Below, piece after piece: positions 52,455 through 62,642 of a DNA stretch of 64,000 bases. Numbering within the stretch: position 1 is the first letter of the stretch; the number at the start of each line of letters is the position of its first letter. The DNA lies in the NCBI GenBank assembly GCA_963281255.1, contig OY725502.1, positions 558,001 to 622,000 on the forward strand. The letters are read 5' to 3'. The notes under the pieces were generated by a model. That model was not told the DNA's origin. It searched no databases and saw only the letters and a list, made by a program, of their open reading frames with translations. The stretch comes from Aphrocallistes beatrix. Its lineage: Eukaryota; Porifera; Hexactinellida; Sceptrulophora; Aphrocallistidae. A program made the position numbers and the translations under genes.

Positions 52455-53084
52455 ATACCCAGTTATTTTTGTGTGTATTATTATATATTATTAGTAACGT
52501 TGGAATAACTTCTTCAAGTCTGATTGAAAACTTAGACGTTAGAAGATAATTTGACTAACTTTTTAAAAAAGCATTTTGCATCTTACCATGTGCTGCTATT
52601 TATACACAATTTGTATTTATATTTACTGTATTAATTAATCAATCAACTAATAATTCATGTCCCTCTGGGCTATTTACGAATCTCACAGAATTTTAGTATT
52701 GAGTATTATAGATTGTGGTGTAATATCTGGAACTGAATAAGTTTGAAATAAACCACGAATCGTCTATATCTGCCCCATCATTTCCCTAGTTATTGATTGG
52801 ATGTAGATGATGTGGATGTGTTTGATCATTTTATCATTGAGCCTTATTTCGCATTGTACTACTGAACGATTACAAATCTGAGGAGAACCATGAAAGATTG
52901 TGATGCTATTAGCTCTATTAGAGGTAGCAGACTATAGTCTTATATTATAATTATGTTGTGCTGCTTGTCTGCTTGATGAAGTGAAGTTATTAAGTAATGT
53001 ACGTACGTGAAATTATATGAATTAATCCGTAGCTTTGAATACCAAAGTTTAACTGTAGACTGCTAGCAATGTTTATAAGGAATA

Positions 53085-53280
53085 TTTTCAATATTTAAGG
53101 TGTAAATTAAACTTTTTTTCTCGGATTTGTTCCATAAATTCGCTTACAATTTGTAACATCTCCACAGCTCGGTAGTCGATAATATTATAAGTAATGTCCT
53201 CAAAGGAAAGCAGAACTAATATGATATTATGTGTACAATGCAATTTAGTCCTTAACGTTAGTAAAGTGATGACAAACATG
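53085..53280 (-). other. Exon-like minus-strand ORF in array spacer
   Basis: On the minus strand an acceptor-like ATATCATATTAG is followed by an open frame reading LSFEDITYNIIDYRAVEML and VSEFMEQIREKK, then a stop. A near-identical segment lies at about 58665-58830. It may be a captured 3' exon of an unrelated gene; I do not recognise the protein. Confidence 0.3.
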
Positions 53281-53660
53281 ACTTATATGATCACTCTTTG
53301 TAATGATTAAACCATAAACTGATGGTCAAATGAGAATCTAGTAGCAACTGAAAGTATACTATTTATCCTATAGGAAGACCAAGCTACTTCTGCACTATTT
53401 ATCCATTATGTTAGCTCATAATAGTCTGAATACTTACGTGATGTTATTGCTCGAAGAAAGTCTGAAGTTAGCATTGACTATTCTCTAGCAAATTGATTAT
53501 ATTTCCACAATTGTAAGCCTAGTATCCCCAGGGAAGAATACCTGTGTACAGGATTAAGTATTTCAATGTAAGTATTTAATAAGCTGGAAGCATGTTATGA
53601 TCATTATTTGAGAAAGTACTCAACGGAGAAAATAATCCTGATAATCTGAAATATTTCAAA

Positions 53661-54806
53661 ATGAATGTAACTGACAGTGAGAAATATGGACAATTCGCTC
53701 ATTATTATAAAGTTGCGATAGTCTGTCTTTGTGTGGTGCTTGTCATATTTATACTTTGTCTCATGGTTTATTGGTTGAGATGGACTATAGTGGATTGCTG
53801 GAGGAAGTATAAGGAATACAAGAGATGTCAGAACACTCCCAATCTACACCCTGTCCACGGAGGAGTCCAGTACATCTCTCAACAGAGACACCTGTATAAC
53901 TTGCATACGCATCTAGTTAAGAATTTCCTCGTTATCACATGTTCTGGAGTGGAATTTTTGAGCGCAGTTTGGTGTATAGTTACAATCTTGGTGACCCAGC
54001 ATGTAAAACCTAAACAAGTAAGCTATACAGCACAATGTACTGAAATATATTATAAATTTTCGAAGTTTTTTCAAAATCCATATTGGATTGTTTTAGAAAA
54101 TCTTAGTTATTCATTGTTTTTACTGTTTTTCATTGTACTCTCAATCTTGACTCGTTATCTGTCAGCGAGATATCTGATCCATCCGTTCAGAAGAACTCTC
54201 TGCAAATACATTATTTGGTACATCTTCCAGTTTGTAATCATTGCTCTCGTTTCAAACGTATACACATACATATTTTCCTTTTTGATATTTCCAATTTTGG
54301 GCATTGCTAACTGGATCATATTATACAAAGATACCTCTAAACTCTCCCACATACTTTCCTCAAATCTCCGAGATATTTTACACTATTCTGATCATTCAAG
54401 TTTTTATAAGAAACAATACTCATTTTATGCATACTTTAGAATTTATCGAATCTTCTTACTCTCATCATTGTTCATCCTAGTTTTAATGTGTTTCTCCCAG
54501 TCTATCGATTGCATTTTGGATTTATTCATCAATGGAATTTGCATAATTAATTCGCTTTATCACACGAATATTCCTGATTCATTTCCTCAAAATAATGATT
54601 CTATCCATTCCATAATCATTCCGACTTTTGACCTAATTTACTCGACTCTGTGCATAATTTACATACTTCTCATTGGTATCCCATTGGTATGGGCAACTTT
54701 TACGCCACTCGTATATCAATGCTACAAGAGGTGTACTGATAAGGAAGAATACTACAGGTTTAATAGTGAGAAGTTCATCCGAATGAGACAGAAACTCATC
54801 AATTAA
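53661..54806 (+). CDS. Seven-transmembrane protein, array copy 3
   Basis: Intronless, 381 residues, intact. Same architecture as copy 1. N-terminus is of the NVTDSEKYGQF type; outer loop 1 has VKPKQVSYTAQCTEIYY; the last outer loop is PQNNDSIHSIIIPTFDL, three residues longer than in copies 1, 2 and 4 and shared with copy 5. The upstream 250 bp resembles that of copies 4 and 5 (CCTAGTATCCCCAGGGAAGA), not copies 1 and 2. Confidence 0.8.
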   Translation: MNVTDSEKYGQFAHYYKVAIVCLCVVLVIFILCLMVYWLRWTIVDCWRKYKEYKRCQNTPNLHPVHGGVQYISQQRHLYNLHTHLVKNFLVITCSGVEFLSAVWCIVTILVTQHVKPKQVSYTAQCTEIYYKFSKFFQNPYWIVLENLSYSLFLLFFIVLSILTRYLSARYLIHPFRRTLCKYIIWYIFQFVIIALVSNVYTYIFSFLIFPILGIANWIILYKDTSKLSHILSSNLRDILHYSDHSSFYKKQYSFYAYFRIYRIFLLSSLFILVLMCFSQSIDCILDLFINGICIINSLYHTNIPDSFPQNNDSIHSIIIPTFDLIYSTLCIIYILLIGIPLVWATFTPLVYQCYKRCTDKEEYYRFNSEKFIRMRQKLIN

Positions 54807-55256
54807 TAAATACCCAGTTATTTTTGTGTGTATTATTATATATTATTAGTAACGTTGGAATAACTTCTTCAAGTCTGAATGAAAATTTAGACGTTAGAAG
54901 ATAATTTGACTAACTTTTTTGAGAAGCATTTTGCATCTGACCATGTGCTACTATTTATACACAATTTGTATTTATATTTACTGTATTAATTAATCAATCA
55001 ACTAATAGTTTATGTCCCTCTGGTCTATTTACGAATCAAGCCTCCCCGAAGATTCGCCTATGGAAGTGTATATATATTATAAGCAATTCCTTAGTAACAT
55101 TCCAACATTAATTGCCAAAATTCACCACAGAATGAGCAATAGACTTTAATTCAATCCCTGGGAATACTTGGGGTCAAAGGTATAAATAGAAATGACCCAC
55201 TTTCATTTTCACTTTCAGTTTACTTTCAATTAACTTTCACTTCAACATTCCTGGAC

Positions 55257-56075
55257 GTGCTAGGGATATATTTTGGCCGAACCAAAAGTTTGGCTCAAGA
55301 TATGACAAAATCTTGGTCGGTTTACACTTTGGACCATGACATATACATGTATATATGTAACGAAATGATTGAAGAAACTGCAAGGCACAGAAAGCTGATT
55401 TTTAGCATATGAGTGTCTTTTGGCTATGGCTTCACTAAGTTCTGACCTCAGAAGAAAATGTCGACTCATCATGGAATTATGACGTCATTGTCACCTTTTT
55501 TAATTATTACAAATTTCAGTTTTTCGACTATAACTCAGCCATTTTAGGTGATAGAAAGCTGAAATTTTAATAGAATTTGTATATTAATATATCTCACCTC
55601 TGATGCAACTATCATAAAAATACTGAATCATCATCATGACGCATTAAAAATTTAAAAATTGACTTATTTTGTGATTTTTCGAGTGATATCAATTATAATA
55701 TCAGTACGATAGGCGTATTTACAGGCCCGGCGGAAGCACTTTTCATTTGGTCGGGCCCAAAGCTAAAAATATTTTTTTACAAACAATCAGCGAAATTGTC
55801 CGAAGTCACAGAGAGACGGGTATAATTATCACGAACACGAACACGAATGCGGTTCGTGTTCGTGTCGTGTTCGTGTTGTGTTCGTGTCGTGTTCGTGTTC
55901 GTGTTCGTGTTGTGTTCGCCGAGCTCCAATGTAAACAGCATGCGCTAGATACAGAAAAATCGTTATCGACATAAATATTCTAGCTCAATTTTTGGTCGGG
56001 CCTGGCCTGATTTAGAGATGTTATCTAGCTTATAACTAATCAATGTGGGCCCAGGCGCTCGAAGCGTGCTTGTTC
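55257..56075 (-). repeat. Dispersed repeat, family B, inverted copy with a nested element
   Basis: Reverse-oriented counterpart of 43487-43990: CATGATGAGTCGAC and TTCTATTAAAATTTCA appear as complements at 55465 and 55570, and the head GAAGCGTGCTTG at 56058-56069. The body is split at about 55700-56005 by an element with ends CAGGCCCGGCGGAAG and TTTGGTCGGGCCTGG. Confidence 0.55.
55828..55920. repeat. GTTCGT microsatellite-like foldback
   Basis: ACGAACACGAACACGAA followed by many GTTCGT/GTGTTCGT units; the two parts are complementary, giving a strong hairpin. It lies inside the element inserted in the family B copy. Confidence 0.8.
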
Positions 56076-56490
56076 ATCTAAAATTCTAAATAGAACTATG
56101 CTTTCCATAACAGGTTTTCGGGAATCCCATAAATGTGAGATGATTCGACCATGAGCTGTTAGCCAAAGAAGAATCTAGTTATCAAATTGAACTGAAAGTA
56201 CATTCTGCTAAGGAAGATCAAGACTACTACACATATTTATTTATCATATTAGGTCATAATACTTGTAGTCTGAATACTTGCGTAATGTTATTGCTCGAAG
56301 AAAGTATGAAAATTAGCATTGACCATTATCTACCAAATTGATAACATTTCCACAATTGTAAGCCTAGTATCCCCAGGGAAGAATTCCTGTGTAGTAAGTA
56401 TTTAATAAGCTGGATGCATGTTATGATCATTGTTTGAGAAAGTACTGAGCGGAGAAAATACTTGTACTTCTGATAATCTGAAATTTCAAA

Positions 56491-57630
56491 ATGAATGTAA
56501 CTGACAAAGAGAAATATAGACAATTCCTTCATTATTATAAAGTTGTGATATTCTGTCTTGGTGTGGTGCTTGGCATATCTATACTTTTCCTCATGTTTTA
56601 TTGGTTGAGATGGACTATAGTGGATTGCTGGAGGAAGTATAAGGAATACAAGAGATGTCAGAACACTCCCAATCTACACCCTGTCCACGGAGGAGTCCAG
56701 TACATCTCTCAACAGAGACACCTGTATAACTTGCATACGCATCTAGTTAAGAATTTCCTCGTTATCACATGTTCTGGAGTGGAATTTTTGTGTGGAGTTT
56801 GGTATTTAGTTTCAATCTTGATTACCCAGCATGTAAAACCTAAACAAGTAAGCTATGCATCACAATGTAGTGAAACATATTATAAACTTTTGGAGTACTT
56901 TCAAAATCCATATTGGATTGTTTTAGAAAATCTTTGTTATTCATTGTTTTTACTGTTTTTCGTTGTACTCTCAATCTTGACTCGTTATTTGTCAGCGAGA
57001 TATCTGATCCATCCGTTCAGAAGAACTCTCTGCAAATACATTCTTTGGTACATCTTCCAGCTGGTAATCATTGCTCTCGTTTCAAACGTATACACATACA
57101 TATTTTCCTTTTTGATATTTCCAGTTTTGGGCATCGCTAACTGGATTATATTATGCAAAGATACCTCCAAACTCTCCCGCGTACTTTCCTCAAATCTCCG
57201 AGATATTTTACACTATTCTGATCATTTAAGTTTTTATAAGCAACAATACTCATTTTACGCATACTTTAGAGTTTATCGAATCTTCCAACTCTCTTCATTG
57301 TTCATCATAGTTTTAATGTGTTTCTCCCACTATATCGCGTACATTTTGGATTTATTCATCGACGGAATTTGCCTAATTAATTCGCTTTATCACACGAATA
57401 TTCCTGAACCATTTCCTCAAAATTTTTACCATCTCACAATTCTTGATGCTTCTCTCACTATAATCTCAACTCTGTGGATAATTTACTTACTTCTCATTGG
57501 TATCCCATTGGTGTGGGTAACTTTTACGCCACTCCTATATCAATGCTACAAGAGGTGTACTGATAAGGAAGAATACTACAGGTTTAATAGTGAGAAGTTC
57601 ATCCGAATGAGACAGAAACTCATCAATTAA
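56491..57630 (+). CDS. Seven-transmembrane protein, array copy 4
   Basis: Intronless, 379 residues, intact. N-terminus NVTDKEKYRQF; outer loop 1 is the most divergent of the five (SYASQCSETYYKLLEYF); segment 6 has CFSHYIAYILDLFIDGIC where the others read CFSQSIEYILDLFINGIC. Its last outer loop PQNFYHLTILDASLT and segment 7 match copy 2, although its 5' end resembles copy 3, so it is a mosaic. Confidence 0.8.
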   Translation: MNVTDKEKYRQFLHYYKVVIFCLGVVLGISILFLMFYWLRWTIVDCWRKYKEYKRCQNTPNLHPVHGGVQYISQQRHLYNLHTHLVKNFLVITCSGVEFLCGVWYLVSILITQHVKPKQVSYASQCSETYYKLLEYFQNPYWIVLENLCYSLFLLFFVVLSILTRYLSARYLIHPFRRTLCKYILWYIFQLVIIALVSNVYTYIFSFLIFPVLGIANWIILCKDTSKLSRVLSSNLRDILHYSDHLSFYKQQYSFYAYFRVYRIFQLSSLFIIVLMCFSHYIAYILDLFIDGICLINSLYHTNIPEPFPQNFYHLTILDASLTIISTLWIIYLLLIGIPLVWVTFTPLLYQCYKRCTDKEEYYRFNSEKFIRMRQKLIN

Positions 57631-58129
57631 ATACCCAGTTATTTTTGTGTGTATTATTATATATTATTAGTAACGTTGGAATAACTTCTTCAAGTCTCAT
57701 CGAAAACTTAGACGTTAGAGGATAATTTGACAAACTTTTTTAAAAAGCATTTTGCATCTTACCATGTGCTACTATTTATACACAATTTGTATTTATATTT
57801 ACTGTATTAATTAATCAATCAACTAATAGTTCATGTCCTTAGTATTTACTCATGGGCTATTTACGAATCTCAGAATTTTAGTATTGAGTATTATAGATTG
57901 TGGTGTAATATCTGGAACTGAATAAGTTTGAAATAAACCACGAATCGTCTATATCTGCCCCATCATTTCCCTAGTTAATGATTGGATGTGGATGTGTTTG
58001 ATCATTTTATCATTGAGCCTTATTTCGCATTATACTACTGAACGATTACAAATCTGAGGAGAACCATGAAAGATTGTAATGCTATTATCTCTATAAGAGG
58101 TAGCAGACTATAGTCTTATATTATAATTA

Positions 58130-58527
58130 CAGTCGAACCTCCGAGATCGGATTTCTTATAGATCCGGACACCTCCCTAGACCGGGCATATTTTTCCACGA
58201 AATTTAATAATTTTTTTATACTACTTAAGTACCAATGAAAATATTCGACACAAAAATTCATAAAAATTATGGGTAGAAAATAAATAGATAATGTCCGGAT
58301 CTCAGAGCATTGAAATTTAGAGCTTTCCGGATCTCAGAATAAAATTAAATTTGAGTTTAATACACACATCATGTAGATGATATAATAGAACTCGCTGCCA
58401 TATAAGTTTCCATTACTGTACACTTACCGGTTTCGCATGCTATACTGGACAAAATTCTGAGATCCGGACAATTCTAAGATCCGGACACTGTTCGGACGGG
58501 ACTGCCCGGATCTGAGAGGTTTTACTG
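58130..58527. mobile_element. pogo/Tigger-like MITE with identifiable empty site
   Basis: Ends CAGTCGAACCTCCGAGATC and CTGAGAGGTTTTACTG with TA on both sides, and repeated GATCCGGAC motifs. The paralogous sequence after copy 2 (about 52935-52960, ATTATAATTATGTTGTGCTG) lacks it and has a single TA, which is the pre-insertion state. Confidence 0.85.
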
Positions 58528-59218
58528 TATGTTGTGCTGCTTGTCTGCTTGATGAAGTGAAGTTATTAAGTAATGTACGCGTACGTGAAATAATATGAAT
58601 TATTCGTAGCTTTGAATAACAAAGTTTAACTGTAGACTGCTAGCAATGTTTATAAGGAATATTTTCAATATTTAAGGTGTAAATTAAACTTTTTTTCTCG
58701 GATTTGTTCCATAAATTCGCTTACAATTTGTAACATCTCCACAGCTCGGTAGTCGATAATATTATAAGTAATGTCCTCAAAGGAATACAGAACTAATATG
58801 ATATTATGTGTACAATGCAATTAAGTTTCCTAACGTAAGTAGTAAAGTGCTGATAATTAAACCATAAACTGATGGTCAAATGAGAATCTAGTAGCAACTG
58901 AAAGTATATTATTTATCCTATAGGAAGACCAAGCTTACTTCTATACTATTTATATATCATGTTAGCTCATAATAGTCTGAATACTTACGTGATGTTATTG
59001 CTCGAAGAAAGTATGAAAATTAGCATTGACTATTCTCTAGCAAATTGATAATATTTCCACAATTGTAAACCTAGTATCCCCAGGGAAGAATATATGTGTA
59101 CAAGATTAAGTATTTCAATGTAAGTATTTATAAGCTGGAAGCATGTTATGATCATTATTTGAGAAACTCCTTGGCTAAGAAGAGTATGGTGAAATTCTAA
59201 TTATCTAAAATTTTCAAA

Positions 59219-60367
59219 ATGACTCTAACTGCCAGTGAGAAATATGGACATTTCGCTCATTATTATAAAGTTGTGATAGTCTGTCTTTGTGTGGTGCTTG
59301 TCATATTTATGCTTTGTCTCATGGTTTGTTGGTTGAGATGGACTATAGTGGATTGCTGGAGGAAGTATAAGGAATACAAGAGATGTCAGAACACTCCCAA
59401 TCTACACCCTGTCCACGGAGGAGTCCAGTACATCTCTCAACAGAGACACCTGTATAACTTGCATACGCATCTAGTTAAGAATTTCCTCGTTATCACATGT
59501 TCTGGAGTGGAACTTTTGTGTGCAGTTTGGTTTATAGTTTCAATCTTGGTTACATCCCAGCATGTAAAATCCAAACAAATAAGCTATACAGCACAATGTA
59601 CTGAAACATATTATCACTTTTTGAAGTACTTTCAAAATCCATATTGGATTGTTTTAGAAAATCTTAGTTATTCATTGTTTTTACTGTTTTTCATTGTACT
59701 CTCAATCTTGACTCGTTATCTGTCAGCGAGATATCTGATCCATCCGTTCAGAAGAACTCTCTGCAAATACATTCTTTGGTACATCTTCCAGTTTGTAATC
59801 ATTGCTCTCGTTTCAAACGTATACACATACATATTTTCCTTTTTGATATTTCCAATTTTGGGCATCGCTAACTGGATCATATTATACAAAGATACCTCCA
59901 AACTCTCCCGCGTACTTTCCTCAAATCTCCGAGATATTTTACACTATTCTGATCATTCAAGTTTTTATAAGAAACAATACTCATTTTACGCATACTTTAG
60001 AATTTATCGAATCTTCTTACTCTCATCATTGTTCATCCTAGTTTTAATTTGTTTCTCCCAGTCTATCGAGTGCATTTTGGATTTATTCATCAATGGAATT
60101 TGCATAATTAATTCGCTTTATCACACGAATATTCCTGAACCATTTCCTCAAAATAATGATTCTATCCATTCCATAATCATTCCGACTTTTGACCTAATTT
60201 ACTCGACTCTGTGCATAATTTACATACTTCTCATTGGTATCCCATTGGTGTGGGCAACTTTTGCGCCACTCGTATATCAATGCTACAAGAGGTGTACTGA
60301 TAAGGAAGAATACTACAGGTTTAATAGTGAGAAGTTCCTCCGAATGAGACAGAAACTCATCAATTGA
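59219..60367 (+). CDS. Seven-transmembrane protein, array copy 5
   Basis: Intronless, 382 residues, intact. N-terminus TLTASEKYGHF like copy 1, but segment 7 and the last outer loop (PQNNDSIHSIIIPTFDL) like copy 3. Outer loop 1 has an extra Ser (VTSQHVKSKQISY). The proximal 55 bp upstream match copies 1 and 2 (GGCTAAGAAGAGTATGGTGA) whereas sequence farther upstream matches copies 3 and 4, with a junction at about 59165. Confidence 0.8.
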   Translation: MTLTASEKYGHFAHYYKVVIVCLCVVLVIFMLCLMVCWLRWTIVDCWRKYKEYKRCQNTPNLHPVHGGVQYISQQRHLYNLHTHLVKNFLVITCSGVELLCAVWFIVSILVTSQHVKSKQISYTAQCTETYYHFLKYFQNPYWIVLENLSYSLFLLFFIVLSILTRYLSARYLIHPFRRTLCKYILWYIFQFVIIALVSNVYTYIFSFLIFPILGIANWIILYKDTSKLSRVLSSNLRDILHYSDHSSFYKKQYSFYAYFRIYRIFLLSSLFILVLICFSQSIECILDLFINGICIINSLYHTNIPEPFPQNNDSIHSIIIPTFDLIYSTLCIIYILLIGIPLVWATFAPLVYQCYKRCTDKEEYYRFNSEKFLRMRQKLIN

Positions 60368-60720
60368 ATACCCAGTTATTTTTGTGTTTATTATTATATA
60401 TTATTAGTAACGTTGGAATAACTTCTTCAAGTCTGAATGAAAACTTAGACGTTAGAAGATAATTTGACTAACTTTTTAAAAAAGTATTTTGCATCTGACC
60501 ATGTGCTGCTATTTATACACAATTTGTATTTATATTTACTGTATTAATTAATCAATCAACTAATAATTCATGTCCTTAGTATTTACTCATGGGCTATTTA
60601 CGAATCTCAGAATTTTAGTATTGAGTATTATAGATTGTGGTGTAATATCTGGAACTGAATAAGTTTAAAAAAATCCACGAATCGTCTATATCTGCCCCAT
60701 CATTTCCCTAGTTAATGATT

Positions 60721-61112
60721 GTCGAATTTTGAAAAATATGCTAGAGACTAGCTTCCAACGGTTGACATGGGGTTTTTGGAGGTGTAGAGTTTGAATATTA
60801 TATTTTCAGATCGATATGATAAATTATTTGTTTATCTTTGTTCACATTAGATATATAAGGAAAACAATTTACAAAATAGGCTAGAAGCCGGCTTCCAACG
60901 GTTGACATGGGTTTTCAGGGGCATAGATTTAATATTATATTTTCGAATCAATATGATAAATTATTTATCAACCTTTGTTTTACAATATTTATATCAAGTA
61001 AACAAATTCCCAAAATAGGTTAGGTTGAGTAACTCCTGGCGCCCGCAGGGCGACTGTGTGGACACGCAGTACCTGCAAGCCGCGCAGCGCAAGCAAGCGA
61101 AGCGCGCTTGTT
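60721..61112. repeat. Diverged tandem repeat and family B head fragment
   Basis: Two copies of a unit of about 135 bp (CTTCCAACGGTTGACATGGG, then ATATTATATTTTC and TATGATAAATTATTT) at about 60740 and 60890, followed by a GC-rich family B head in reverse (GCGCAGCGCAAGCAAGCGAAG at about 61083). The segment replaces the spacer seen after copies 2 and 4. Confidence 0.6.
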
Positions 61113-61215
61113 ATAATTATGTTGTGCTGCTTGTCTGCTTGATGAAGTGAAGTTATTAAGTAATGTACGTACGTGAAATAATATGAATTATTCCGTAGCT
61201 TTGAATACCAAAGCA

Positions 61216-62642
61216 GGGCTGGGTTTGGTTAACCGATTTTAAGTCTCGGTTATTTTGGTTTTCTCCAGGACGGTTAGCCGGTTAACCGATATCAATACTG
61301 ATTTAGTAAAAATATGGATTTTTGGACTAATCTTTATTCTGGTAAAGATTTTATAATTTTCAGTTGAGTCGTGTATGTTCTGTTGATCAGAAGCCTATGC
61401 CTGCCGATCAATCTGACCAATACGATACCTCCACACCTGAAATATGGTGTCTCGAGGGAACCCGGGAAGTGACAAAGGTTTTCTTACCACATGGCCGCTC
61501 TAAGATCCGGGGAGAAGGAACTACCTCAGCTTTCAAACTCCCTAACTCTCTTGCCCGCATAGGAGTGGCGCGACATAGAAGTGTCGCGCGGCAAGGCTGG
61601 TAAATCCTTTGATGGCGACTTTGTACATAAAAGGATATGTCTCTCAATGCCAGTTGGTGCCACCTGGACAGCAAACCTAGCAACACCTCGTAGATTCAGA
61701 TGGAGACAGTCTCGATGAATTCACCAAAGAAGTTCCATTAAAGAAAGTCTCCCTAAAAATGGAAAGAAACTCACTCAGTCCTGCCACCAACAGCTCATCT
61801 CTGAACTCACTCTACACATCGACGCAGTTCTATCAATGTTATAGGATTCTCCCTGAGAACAGAAATCGCTACTTCACACTCCAACTGAGTGAAGAGGAGA
61901 AAAACCTACGACCGACAGAAAGAGAGAGTAATTCCTGTCTACATCTCTCTGCCCGCCGCTCTAGTGCGAGGTTCTGACGAGTGACAGCACACTACTGAAA
62001 CACCTCTACACAGACTACTACCTCATCAGACAACTGTGCACTGTCCAGCTCATCAGACCATGATGGGTTGTGTGTAGGGATCGAAGAGATGTCTGCCTTG
62101 CCACTGAACTCCTTCGAGACATCCTCCTGGAACTTAGGTCTGAGATGTCAGAAGAGATGAGCTAAGGAGATTCACTCGTGTCAGGTCATTCGCGCCTCAC
62201 CATTCAGGAGTTTACGAGCGCCATCTGGCTGAATGTGGATAAACTGAATTCTAGCGCCTGTTTTGTTTGAAATTATGAATCGATGTTCTTCCTATCTGAT
62301 ATTCTATGTCAGTGGTACCCCTTGTTGCCAACATGAGGTTTCACGTACCCTCTCAATGCTGTTGAACTTAGTCATTGATAATAATGCTACGATTATCCTA
62401 AACAAATAAACAAACAATAACTAATGACTTTATTAAGGTTCTACGTAGTAAACATTTTTGACAAGTTTGAATTCTCTGAATTTAGTGATACTGCTTTTTG
62501 GGACTAATAATTCGATTCGAGGTGAAGTCATTGATAGAGACATTGTAGTTCCCTCCTGATTTTCTTACGCTTTTATTTGCAAGTTTATTGAGTTTTGATT
62601 GTCTTTTTAGTGAACGTATTTAATTGATTATACAATTCTTGT
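61216..62642. other. Stretch between the 7TM array and the NHL gene
   Basis: Starts with a GGTTAACCGAT-rich palindromic patch (61220-61300). Two + strand ORFs of 72-79 codons (61364-61603 and 61759-61977) show no recognised domain; about 61380-62230 is less AT-rich than its surroundings and may be a decayed gene or repeat. At 62310 CAGTGGTACCCCTTGTTGCC looks like a hAT end. No gene is called. Confidence 0.35.

Larger units (their letters stand above)
45405..60720 (+). repeat. Segmental tandem duplication carrying the 7TM genes
   Basis: About five units, each made of a remnant of PSMD6 exon 5/3' flank, a spacer, one 7TM gene and a shared 3' spacer (GTTTAAAATA to TTATTTC). Approximate limits: 45405-47649, 47650-52860 (swollen by insertions), 52861-55035, 56090-58025 and 58026-60720. 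Shared marker stretches include GTAGCAG, TGCTTGTCTGCTTGATGA-like tails after each gene. Unit 2 still contains PSMD6 coding sequence; later units keep only its downstream flank. Confidence 0.75.

Noticed and set aside
46109-60367. Assignment of the array proteins to class A GPCRs, gustatory-like receptors or CALHM channels
   Set aside because: The key motifs (DRY, NPxxY, TYhhhhhQF) are absent and the number of segments does not fit CALHM; left unassigned.
61364-61977. Two ORFs as exons of a real gene
   Set aside because: No recognisable domain and no consistent splice junction between them; kept only as an unassigned stretch.
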